DNA from: Aplectana chamaeleonis
Lineage: Eukaryota; Nematoda; Chromadorea; Rhabditida; Cosmocercidae
Direction: 5' to 3'
DNA: 64,000 nt
Assembly (NCBI GenBank): GCA_029168955.1
Contig: JAPDOI010001846.1
Span: forward strand, 1-64,000
Shown piece by piece: positions 35,801 to 47,800 of this stretch; the stretch's first letter is position 1, and each line of letters starts with the position of its first letter. Position numbers and translations under genes: made by a program. The notes under the pieces were generated by a model. That model saw nothing but the letters and a program-made list of their open reading frames with translations. It searched no databases and was not told where the DNA came from.

Positions 35801-38800
35801 TAAAACTTTTTTTCTAGAGGTTGTTATGGGTGCTTGGTACGAATCTGAAGGCACATTTGTCAAAAATTTGAAACATACCGTCTGATTTGGTACGAAGTCT
35901 CAAACTGGGAGAAATTTTGCTGGCCAAACGCGACTTCTGACGATTTTTAGAATGCTACGATGAAATCGTCTTAAAACCTCCATAGGAGTTATTCGGGCTG
36001 CCTAACACTAATCTGTGGTCAGTCTATCTAATTTCCTTGGATTACGGTGTGTCTAGGGTGAGTATACGGTACCTTGGTCGAAGTCTCAGATTTGACTCAA
36101 AATTTCTCTTCGGGTGTGGTTTGGCACGCTGAACACGAATTTGAAGTCCATTCTTAGATTTTCGAAATGTTAAGGTAAGTAACGCCAGTTAACAGGCATT
36201 ATGCCTTCCGAATCGGAAGTCTGGCGAGGAATAGACTCCAGTTTTGGGTTCAGCGCCCTAAATGGCCCCAGTTGAAAGTTTTGAGCCGAATCCGAAAATT
36301 TTTTTCTGAGCAGCCCAAAAATTCCTCTACATTTTTGTGAAGCAATCAAAATGTTTTTTGGAATCCCCGGAGCCATTTAGCGAATTACAAGCACGGGTCA
36401 TTTATTTACTGTCACAGACCTACTGCAACGACAAAATGGTTTTCCGAATCGCCACGGGGTGGGTAAAGAAAGTCCCTAGTAAGGGCTTCGACAGTGTCTG
36501 CAGCAACGATGCTGCGAAATGGGTCCCACCAGGAAACAAACGAAATGTGTGCCTGCAATGGCGCCACGTCTCGCCCCTTTGTGTATTCCTCCTACGATCC
36601 ATCTGTCCCTTGATAAGATGGAATAATTCGGTCTATCAGGTTTCTGCCTCTATATAAGAATGATTTAAACTGTCTGTCGTCTCCAGGGATCAAGTCAGGG
36701 AAAAAATTCTTGTAATTGAAGCCAGAGTAGAATTTCTAGGATTCGTGGAATCCCAATTATCAGTTAAAGGCAGTGTTCATGATGAATACCACATTTGAGC
36801 TCGACTCAAAAATGGATTCGTCTGGTCGTGAGTTGACTAATTGTGAAAGAAACAGCGAAGAAAAGCGCTCAGATTAAGCCAAATTAATGGGTTTAACGCA
36901 CGTAAAGGTTCAAGGGCGTGGACGAGCTTACGTGGCCGCTAGTTTCCGCAAGCGCGCGCTGATTGCGAAATCTGCAGGAATCGATCAGGCTGGACGTGGC
37001 GGAGTTGCTTGGAAATTTGCCATCGAAAACGTCCGCGGCGCCACAAGCTCGTCAGAAGGGGGGACGGGGCAGGCTAAGCAGACGTACTGGGCTAACGAAA
37101 TCTTCACTTCGCCGTCGTTTTTGTCGATTTCTGGCCCGTTTTCGCTGCTTCTTTCGATCCTATCCCCTCAAGCATCTGCCAGCGTAGTGTTTCACTCTGA
37201 AAAATCAAAAAAACGAGATTTATCGTGAACACTGCCTTTAAAGCAGCGCGATCGCGCCAAACTAGTGACGCTCGCTCTGCATTGAGCTGCATGGGTACTG
37301 ATACTCACGCTATATTGACACACCACATTTAAGTTGGCCACGTCCTCCCCATCTTATCTTATTTTCCAGGAAATTAACATTGGAATGGCGACTGCTATAC
37401 GAGCAATCAGTGTGACGCACTGTAGTGAGCTTGGATGGGTAATCTATATTCCTAATGAGGTAGTTTCCCCATTATTCATGCGAATTTTACCAGTGTGTTA
37501 TCAGAGTCTTGAAGGTGGCGCAGAACGTATATGAACGAATTGTGGACGCTGGAAAAGAGTACAGCCTCATGCACGCCGGCTACTACACGTTGAGGCAGTT
37601 GCGAATCGAGAAGTTCTATGTGTACTGGGGCCAGGATATTAATGCCACAGTGACGCCGGTGGAATGTGGACGATCGTTCCGTGTGGATTTCAAGGTGCTT
37701 CATTCAGGCGATGGCAGGGTTTGAGTGACGTTTTGTGGTGGTGTAACGCTTAGAGCGCACGTACAAAGGGTGATATTCATTCTTATGTATTCCAGTCCAA
37801 TTTCCTTACTAAGCAAGTCCCTGAGTGCAAAATAGAGTTTTGAAAGACGGTCCAACAGGGATTGTTAGGGGAGGTGAATTTTTTTTTCAATTTTTCCACA
37901 TTGCATCTGTGTAGGTCAAAAAGGGAAAATTGATTGGATCCTAGGAATTTTAACATTTCCAGCCCAGACTTTTCTTAGTGAGATTATTGAGGGCACCGAA
38001 CACTACTATGAGGTCCATTTCAAGTTTTTTTTTGAAAAATCTTTGTAGGCTACGGTAGATAAAAGAGATTTTACCCACCGTGATGAATCGGAGAACTTGA
38101 AACGGCGGATCTCATATTCGTGTTCATCGTCCTATATACCCTCTGCTTCCCCACAACTCGCACTAAGTTCGGCAGCAGTTTGAATTGCGTTGCGTGTTTG
38201 CGCTGCGGTTCGCGTAACAATTTGTGCTGTGGGTGGCCGTTCGTGGGTGGCAGCCAGGTGCCGGTCAATCAATGCGACGGGAATAATCAGTCGCCGTAAT
38301 CACCTGTTCCCCCACCACTGACGACCTATTCGAAAATTACCCTTCTTTTATTCCTAACTACTATTGCATATTCGATATTATCTGCTACTATTCGAACCTC
38401 TGCCTACAATCAGGGTGAGTTTTTCTATTTCCGTTGTTTCCAAAGTGATTATTTAACTATTTATCTATTTCTATCCATATAAACATCTATTGATACAGTA
38501 ATTTATTCATTTCTCCAAACATTCATTATTTAATTCCTTATTCACATAATTACCATTGAATATTTGTATTTTTTCACGTTTTTATTCGATTATCAGAATT
38601 TTTTCATCGTTTTTTATTCATTTAGTGTCCTATTATTTAATTTAAGTGTGTGTGCTCTTGCTACTTTTTCATCCATTAATAAACTGCAATCAAATATTCC
38701 TAATAGTTTTAGGTGCACACCCATATGGGAGGGGAGGCAACCGACGCTTGTTTGTGACAAATAATATTTTCTTTCAACACCAGATATTTGATAACGCTAT

Positions 38801-41800
38801 ATGTCATTGTGAGAAAGCCATCAGCCAATGTTTTCCTACAAATTCCATAGTAATAATTCAATTTTTAATACCGGTATAATTCATTCTTCACTACATTTTT
38901 AAGAGCCCCCGCCAACTAGGCTTGCACCTAATTTTAAGGGTGTTGTTCAAGTATTAGAATTGGGGCCACTTCTTCCATCTGTATTGTTTTGGGATTTTAA
39001 TAATTGAATCATTGATCGAAAAGCGATTGGATGTAACAAAATAATGAAAAAGTGGTGCATTATAATTTCAAATAGGTTTGCCCACCCTATTTATTTATTT
39101 TCATTTTTGTTCTCCAAAACATTTTCTACCTTGAGCACGGCATTATTTGTTTGATCCAGATCGCTTTCAGTAGTCTCTCATCTATCGCACGCCAACTTTG
39201 TTACATGTTCTTCACTTGATTCTTCTTATTGTACCAACAACGCACATATCATCCCGTTTTCGCACACGTTGCCGAGGTTAGCAGCGGTAGTCACGATTAT
39301 GTGAAACGTGAACCCCTTGCTACATCTTCGAGAGCGGTGTCGAACTTGTTGGCATTCACTGCCAAGTCTACATTACCGTTCTTTCAAGCGTTTGTGTTTG
39401 TGAATATTTGTATATTTCCCGTTTTGTAAAAACATATAAGACTACTCATGGTGACATCGCGTCTCTCAATGCCACACCGCTATCCGTTCAACAGCTTATA
39501 AGTGGGCTTTAACAACAAACGGTTTTGGTGATGTAGAAGAGATTGTGCACTAAGAAAGCGACCTCTAACGCAGCTTCACTTCGAGGAGAGCTGACGGTTC
39601 AGTTCAACGCTATCTGACTTTACAAAGAGTTACGCTATTATTTAGCTTACTGCATAGCAGGAATGACACTTGATCTCCAAGTCCAACTCTTCCCTGATAG
39701 GTGCACAAATTTACGGTATTTGATCGGTCATCGATTATCAATGACCAGTCTCTTGAGGTGTTTGCCCACAAGTCCTTTTCCCTTTCCTGGAACATCGTCT
39801 GAACTACTCAGCTAAGTACTATTTTGCAAAATGTCCACGAAGAGAGATTTTGTAAGCCACAAATAGTTAAACTAATATTTTACCTTCATTAAAGAAGTGT
39901 GCCTTTTTTTCAGTCAGCTATTGCTCGCGAATTGCTTTTGGGACGTTCAAGCACGCTACCTACGAACTCAAACAACAATGTGACCGAAGCGGTAATGGCA
40001 AGTCGCCTTTGTGGGATTTTAAAAGAAGTTCTTGAGCAAAGTTCTTGATAATTTAAAACAAAATTTAGTAATTCCTGACACACGGCTAACATACCCTGTC
40101 CCCGATCCTCACTCGATTCATATTCAATCCATCCTCATTCCCATGAATCATAATGAAAATCAACTACAGAACGTTACCTCAGTTTTCGCTAAAACAACGT
40201 TACGAACGTATATATTTGAGAAGGTATGAATGATCTTCGAATTTGCAAAAAAAGTTTCTTGTAAAGCAGAGAAATAGCTGCGAAATAGCCGAGAAATAGG
40301 CCACCAGGAGCCGCTGCGGAGCCTGGTGGGCTATATTCGGCTAGCTCTCGACCAAAACTCTCAGAGTAACCGCAACTTGTACGAAAACTTATCACCGCGT
40401 GTTTGTTCTGAAATAAATATCTTTGAAGGGTTCTTTCGTAGCCAATAATGTTATTCTAGCGTCGTCTAAAGTGATCAGAACGAATTACTTTGCAAAGTTG
40501 GCAGTGACTCTGTTAATAGTGACTGCTTTGGGTGACTCTTCCCTACGAGGATTCGAAAAAAAAATTATATCGCATCGTTAGGTTGTCCCGTGGACGAAAT
40601 CTGAGCTAAATGGAAATTTTTGACCACGAAATTCCCAAGAAAATACGACTTGGTCACAGTAGCGCTCTGGTTAATATTTTTTCTTGCCAAAACATCGTCC
40701 AGGGAGCAATTCGAAGTGCTGAGCTTGGATATGCGGCCCGTTTTACCTTTTGGATGGTTGTGGAAAGTTATGAAAAATGAAATGTCTGAAATGAAAAAAA
40801 ATGAATATGGCATGAAACATATGATTCTCCTATTGTAACCTACCGTTTCGCGCCTCTAAACTTCTGAGGTCCAGGTTTGGGTACGAATCACTCACAAATT
40901 TTACTGATGCTAAGCATAGGCATACTCAACGAGCTCTTTATCTAATTTTGCTCTATTTGGACTACACTGAAATTGTGGTTTTGAAGTCAGAACGTCCTGT
41001 TGACTGTTAAGCAGCGAAGTAATTTAGGAGAGAGCTGGAAATCTCCCGCATGTAGCAGGCGATGAACAACGCAATGCAAGCAATTGTTTGTGCGCAATGA
41101 TGCACACAGTCCAGCTTCAAATGCTGACTTCAAATACGGTTACTAGCCTGCAGCATAACAGTGGGACTCGGCAGCTCTTAGCGAACGTTCAGCACTTTTT
41201 TGGTAACTTGAAAACTTCTCGGTCCCTTTTGCCGTGGTAACTGTTTTCAATGATGTCGCCGCCCTCACTCCTGCTGCTTGTGGAGTCAGCAAAAGAACTG
41301 TTTCCCACGCGAAGGAGATAGCGGCATCTCGTGGTTATCCGAAAAAGAAGACACCGAAGTGTCGCAGCAAGAAGGTCGCTGTTATTACTGCTATGGAAAC
41401 ATATGGTGCACAATGGGGCGAGCGCATTAAGAAGGAGGTACACAGAATGCTGAAGGATGAAGTGGATCTCTCTCGTGGAGCTGAAGCAGCATATGAGGGC
41501 GATATACTCGGAATTTTCGCTGTCCTCTACAACACTGTACCGTCTTCTAAAAGGCCTGGGTTTCTCGTATAAGCTCCTGAAAGGCCAAGGATTCGTAATT
41601 GAGAGACGGGACTTAGCTGCTAAAAGATCCGTCTACCTTGAAAAGATAGATGAGGCTCGACGAAGGCAGGAATTCATCGTCTATATGGATGAGACATGGG
41701 TTTATTCGGGTATGGTAAAGAAGAGAGGATGGGTAGACAGACAGATGCCACGTTTTCCGTCCGCGGCTGCAATTGAAGCATATTCATGCGGAAAAACCGC

Positions 41801-44800
41801 TGGTAAGAACAAAGGAAAACGCGGCATTGTAATTGCGGCAATCAGCGAAGAAGGTGTAGTACCCGGCTGTTCGCATGTCCTCGTAAGTGGGTACAGAACA
41901 TCAGAAGACGACTATCACAAGGATATGGACCATAGGACATTCGAACAGTGGTTGACGTCTTCAATCCCTTTTATGAAGGAACAGGCTAATGGTAGGCACG
42001 TAACCCTCGTGCTAGATAACGCACCATACCATTCCAGAGTGCTGGAGAAGGTGAGAGCATGCTATGGTTTCCGTGTTCGATTTAGTCTGACGCATGGACC
42101 AAACGGATGGCCGTGCGGGGTTGGCGGCCTCACTGGAGAATGGAGTTTCGATTCGCATGGTGTGATCTACCGTCACGACCCGGTCCATTCATCAGACTAA
42201 AACTACCGCGCGAACTCTAGATGGTTTTGATAAACTATATGAAATTCTTTTTTTTTTCAAGATTCCCACTCGGTCGTCCACTAAGCAACAAATCAGGGAG
42301 TTCCTCGAGTCTAAAGGGATTGAAACGGCTGCGGGCGCTACCAAAGCAATGCTGATTGAAGAAGTGGGTGTGAATCCGTCAAGGACGAGTTTCACAGTCG
42401 ACGTGCGCTCGTCACGCGCCACGTGACAAACAAATCCTAAAGCCCCTTTCACAGTCTGCCGGACGACGCCGTCCAGCACGTTAAAAGCGAGCCGCAGTGC
42501 GAGGGAAGCTGCGGTGAACAACTGTCAGTACCGACTCTTCAGTACAAAATGTAAGGCGATAACAGCCCGTTCTAACCCGTCATAACTTGATCCGACGTCG
42601 TGGCAATGATTTCACCGCACTGAGACGTCGGTCGGCCGACACCGCAGTGCGGAGTGCACTGACGCCGCAGTCGTATCTTATAACATGCCGGGCGGCTTCG
42701 TCCGGCAGACTGTGAAAGACCCTTAAGATCGTTTGGAAATGAGCATTTTTCAATGTATTAGACCTATTCAACGACGGGTTTGCGTAAGAACCTTTTTTTT
42801 CGCTTCAACAGAGCGTGGCGGGCGCAATGAAAACTGTGAAATTCAAACAAAGTCAAAAAAATAGGAAACAATGAAATAATGAAACGCATCTCTTTCTCTT
42901 TTCAGCTTGACCTATTCGTGGAAAGTCGTGGTGGCAGAATCAGTACGCTACTGAGCGCATCTGCCGAGATATGGATGTAAACTTAATAAGACTCCCACCC
43001 TTCCATTGTTTTTTCAATCCCATCGAGTTGTGCTGGAGCCATGTCAAGCATCGATTGAACAAAATGGGCAAACCCAGCGATAGACTCGAACTTGTAGCTT
43101 TTCTAAAAATTCCTATTTTCCACTGACTCGATCATGGAATGCAAAATACCGTATTAAGGTTAAAGAGAGAAAGCTACAGCTTTTGACGGATGTTCCTCGA
43201 CAACTCTGTCAAGCTTAGAACCGGCAAGTGTTGCGGGAGGAAAACGAAGCAGGCGCGAAGGAGGCTCTGGCTGCCCGAGATTGTGAGAGTGGTTCGCATG
43301 CAGATATGACCGACTCCGATGACGAAGCAACACCATCTGTGTCTTCCGCCAGCACTCCTAGCGATTTGACGGAGTCTAGCTTTGAACTGTGACATTTCCT
43401 TAATACTTTCTCTTTGCTATTCGATCTGCTGATACGATTGCTTCCTTTTGTTGTTATTATAGTTATCTGATTACCCTTACCTAACCATGTCAGGTGATTT
43501 CTTAGTCTTTTTCTTATAAAAATGTCACGCAAAAATATCACAGAAGCACAAAAATCCAAGTGTGTATTAACCAACACAAACGCTTGAAAGAACGGTAATG
43601 TAGACTTGGCAGTGAATGCCAACAAGTTCGACACCGCTCTCGAAGGTGTAGCAAGGTGTTCACGTTTCACATAATCGTGACTACCGCTGCTAACCTCGAC
43701 AACGTGTGCGAAAACGGGATGATATGTGCGTTGTTGGTACAATAAGAAGAATCAAGTGAAGAACATGTAACAAAGTTGGCGTGCGATAGATGAGAGACTA
43801 CTGAAAGCGATCTGGATCAAACAAATAATGCCGTGCTCAAGGTAGAAAATGTTTTGGAGAACAAAAATGAAAATAAATAAATAGGGTGGGCAAACCTATT
43901 TGAAATTATAATGCACCACTTTTTCATTATTTTGTAACATCCAATCGCTTTTCGATCAATGATTCAATTATTAAAATCCCAAAACAATACAGATGGAAGA
44001 AGTGGCCCCAATTCTAATACTTGAACAACACCCTTAAAATTAGGTGCAAGCCTAGTTGGCGGGGGCTCTTAAAAATGTAGTGAAGAATGAATTATACCGG
44101 TATCAAAAATTGAATTATTACTATGGAATTTGTAGGAAAACATTGGCTGATGGCTTTCTCACAATGACATATAGCGTTATCAAATATCTGGTGTTGAAAG
44201 AAAATATTATTTGTCACAAACAAGCGTCGGTTGCCTCCCCTCCCATATAGGTGTGCACCTAAAACTATTAGGAATATTTGATTGCAGTTTATTAATGGAT
44301 GAAAAAGTAGCAAGAGCACACACACTAAAATTAAATAATAGAACACTAAATGAATAAAAAACGATGAAAAAATTCTGATAATCGAATAAAACGTGAAAAA
44401 GACAAATATTCAATGGTAATTATATGAATAAGAAATTAAATAATGAATGTTTGGAGAAATGAATAAATTACTGTATCAATAGATGTTTATATGGATAGAA
44501 ATAGATAAATAGTTAAATAATCACTTTGGAAACAATGGAAATAGAAAAAAACTCATGCTGATTGTGGGCAGAGGTTCGAATAGTAGCAGATAATATGGAA
44601 TATGCAATAGTAGTTAGGAATAAAAGAAGGGTAATTTTCGAATAGGTCGTCAGTGGTGGGGGAACAGGTGATTACGGCGACTGATTATTCCCGTCGCATT
44701 GATTGACCGGCACCTGGCTGCCACCCACGAACGGCCACCCACAGCACAAACTGTTACGCGAACCGCAGCGCAAACACGTAACGCAATTCAAACTGCTGCC

Positions 44801-47800
44801 GAACTTAGTGCGAGTTGTGGGGAAGCAGAGGGTATATGTCCCGTGGGCAAAGTTTGGGCTGTTAATGTTCAAACCTATGAAATCGAAGATTCACTTTTGT
44901 TTCCGTTTTCGGTATTTCCAGGTGCATTAAAACGAAATTTGACAACAGATTGGTTTTTTCGCCTCCACCACAGCCTCTAATAGAAAGTTTTGAAAACTCC
45001 TTGTTGAATTCTTGTTGTTAAAATAATAGTGGAAATTCTATGTTCTGGCTCTACCTTTTACATATGAGCCCACCTGGAATCCTGAGTTTCCAAAATTAGC
45101 GAAGTATTAAAAATCGTGAAGACATAGTGGTCGTAAAGTTCAGCTAAATCCAAGTTGATGAACTCTTATAGGTTGAAACCAGGGATGAGCGGAGTTCCGC
45201 GTTTCGCGTTCCGAAACCCGCAGTTTCGCTCATTTTTGGCATTCCGCGTTCCGCATTCCAAAAACCGCAGAAAACGCCGCGGAATGCGAAAATATCGGGC
45301 CATCTGGGACGTAAGAAAACACTAGATGATTTCTGAATTTTTCCGCGTTTCGCGTTCCGAAAACCGCATTTCCGCGCATTTTCAGGCGTTTCGCGCCCGA
45401 TTTCCAGAACCCGAGAATTTTTTTTTGTTCCGAAACCCTAAAACCGATTTCCGAAATTTCATATATTTATTCCGCTCATCCCTGGTTGAAACACTTCGTA
45501 ACATAGAACTTTTATGGTTATTCTTCACTACTATGGATGTAAATTACATTATGTTCACCGTGACGGTCCTATAAAATACCGCGAAAAGGTTTTATTGAAG
45601 CCAAAAACCGGCTTCACAAGAGAGGTTTTTAGAGCAGTAACCGCATCTGCGAAAAAGAGTAGACTGATAGTATCTTTTGGGAGTTCATAGTAAAACCTCG
45701 CCGTATCCCAGCCCTAGCTGCTGGTGCTGAATACGACTACCAGGGCCGTTTCCGAATTGTCAATAGATTACCGCGCGTTTTGGGAGGTACAAAAAACCAC
45801 CGTCGTGAGCTTATAACTTCTCTGAAGCACCACCTTGGGGCGGCATTCTAAGCAGTTTTACTATGGATGCTCAAGAAATACTATCAATACAATTTTTTTC
45901 GTAGATGCGTTTACCGCTCTAAACAATTCCCTTGCTTGCGCAAGCCGACTAGCTGGGTTTGTTGCAAAGTTATCACAAGCCAAGAGCACCTTTCCGTGAA
46001 ATAACGGGCTACTGGCTTGTGAAGTTTTCCAACAAACCCAGCTAGGGCCCAAACTGGTTTATGAATCCCTGTTCTAATCAGCAGAGGGACAGCTCGATGT
46101 ACTGCAATGGGGTTATCGAATGCTAGAGTATCAGAGTAGCGGAGAATGAGCGCTTCCCGGCAATCCGGTTGATTTTCGCCAGTAAACGCTTTGTGTGCTT
46201 TTTTCGGTTTGTTGGGTGCTGCGTGTTCGGTATGACCTGCTTGTAACCTAGTTGCTGCTGATGATCACAAAAACGAGCTTGGTATCATTGCTAAAAGGCA
46301 GTATTCACTACGAAAACTAGCTTCGATTTTCCGAAGGTAATCGAAAGGTATTCACAGCTTCATTAACGTCGAAAAAACGGCTTTGGGCGTGCCCTAATCG
46401 GCCCTATACGGCTCTAAAGTTAATTGCGTGAGCGCAAGGGACCCAGTTTATACGAAGGTCATCATCGAAGCAAACATGATGGATTCGCCTGATTGTAGCC
46501 TTTTGATATCTTATCCTTCCCCCTCGCATGTTCACTTCGATGAAGGGCTGTTTTATGAACTGGCCCACGTGCGCTTCTGCAATCAGCTTTAGGACCGTAT
46601 AAGGCCGATCGGGGCTCGCTCAAAGCCGTTTTTTTTTCGACGTGATTGCTGCACTGGGCCGCAGTCCAATCGTGTCCTAGGGAACTACATTTAGTCAGTC
46701 TGGCCATTTCGGATGGAATGTACTTTTTTAGAACCGTCTTCTTCTTCTTTGCAGCCACTGAGAGGGTTTTGTCACGAGTTGAGGTCACAATGTCCACAGC
46801 GGGACGAAGCGAGGATACACTCGGCGCGTCTACCGAGCTCGGACTCTGTACCAAATACCCTAGGCGGCACATCACCGAGAATAGGGTTGATAGCCGCTTT
46901 GGCAAGATGAACCGTTTTTGGCGTAAAATCCGTTTATGGTCTTCGCAGCTGCCTAAGGCCACTGTTAAAAAAATAAAAGGCGTTTTCGCGAGATTTCCGT
47001 ATCTATTGTGCCCTCCAAAACGCGCATTACTCTTCGGAGAGTCCGGAAACGGACCTCGAAATTTAGTTTAGCGCCGAAAGCTACCCCCCTGAGCAACATT
47101 TTCCAAACTCTGCACAGACTCATAGCGTTTTGGATTTGACGGATTTTCGGTTGGGTGTTTATTTAAACCAATTACAGGGCTCTGAAAGCGTTAAAAATAC
47201 CCCAGATTGACTTGAAATTCTCGCAGGTGGGTTATTTGGGGCGCTGATCACGAATCTTGGGTTTGTTTTTCGATTCTCCGAAGTTTTCGACTTGATTCGT
47301 CTGAAGCTTTCTATTGGGGTGAAGCTCTCTATTGGGGGAAAATTTGATGGCAAATCGCGATTTTTGACGATTTCCGGGATGCTACGATAGATACGGCTCA
47401 AATGGTTGCTCTGGGGGTTATTAGTGCTGAACACGAATCCGAGGTCCGTTCATCGATTTTGGACCGATTACGGTGGGTATGCGGTAGTTCGGTCAAAGTC
47501 TCAGCTTTGACTCAAAATTTGTATGCGGGGATCATTCGGGGTAGTGAATACGAATTCAACGTCTATTTGTCTTTTCTCGAAATTCTGGGGTTAGATTGCT
47601 TCCTAAATGGCATAGTGCTTGCCGTGACCTACAGTAAGTCTCAGAAATTCGAGAAACGAACTCTGGATTCGTGTTCAGCACCCTTGACTACCCCTGCATA
47701 CAAATTTTGACACAAACCGAATTTTTTTTTCAAAACACCCTAAAAATTTCATGGGGGTACCCTGTTGCCAGACTTTGGAAACGCGTATAACTTTTTCCAG

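Larger units (their letters stand above)
41234..43392 (+). pseudogene. Split DDE transposase of the 6.7-kb transposon
   Basis: A Tc1/mariner-superfamily transposase. An N-terminal helix-turn-helix-like part ([20 protein letters not shown]) is followed by [19 protein letters not shown]. Catalytic residues are in [13 protein letters not shown] (Asp codon 41688-41690), [13 protein letters not shown] (Asp 42015-42017) and [13 protein letters not shown] (Glu 43025-43027). An intron with GTGAGA and TTTTTCAAG ends (42050 to about 42260) is followed by [19 protein letters not shown] second intron probably runs from about 42364 to 42937 and holds a MITE. The last segment is acidic and Ser-rich and ends [10 protein letters not shown] at TGA 43390-43392. 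The Asp-Glu spacing after splicing is far longer than the 34-41 residues of classic members. Conserved sequence changes frame near 41470-41485, so this copy is probably dead unless the base call is wrong. Confidence 0.75.
38139..44832. mobile_element. 6.7-kb DNA transposon with 1262-bp terminal inverted repeats
   Basis: The left arm (38139-39400) and right arm (43571-44832) are nearly identical inverted copies of exactly equal length. The ends are CCCTCTGCTTCCCC and GGGGAAGCAGAGGG, each flanked by TA, the target duplication of Tc1/mariner-type elements. The interior carries a split DDE transposase (41234-43392) on the + strand. It lies wholly within the intron after PDPR exon 18. Few mismatches between the arms, for example TGCGTGTTTG against TACGTGTTTG near the ends, suggest recent insertion or arm homogenisation. 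Confidence 0.92.

Noticed and set aside
43215..43742. 175-residue minus-strand frame
   Set aside because: Partly antisense to the transposase tail and partly the right inverted repeat, whose left copy has the same frame by symmetry.
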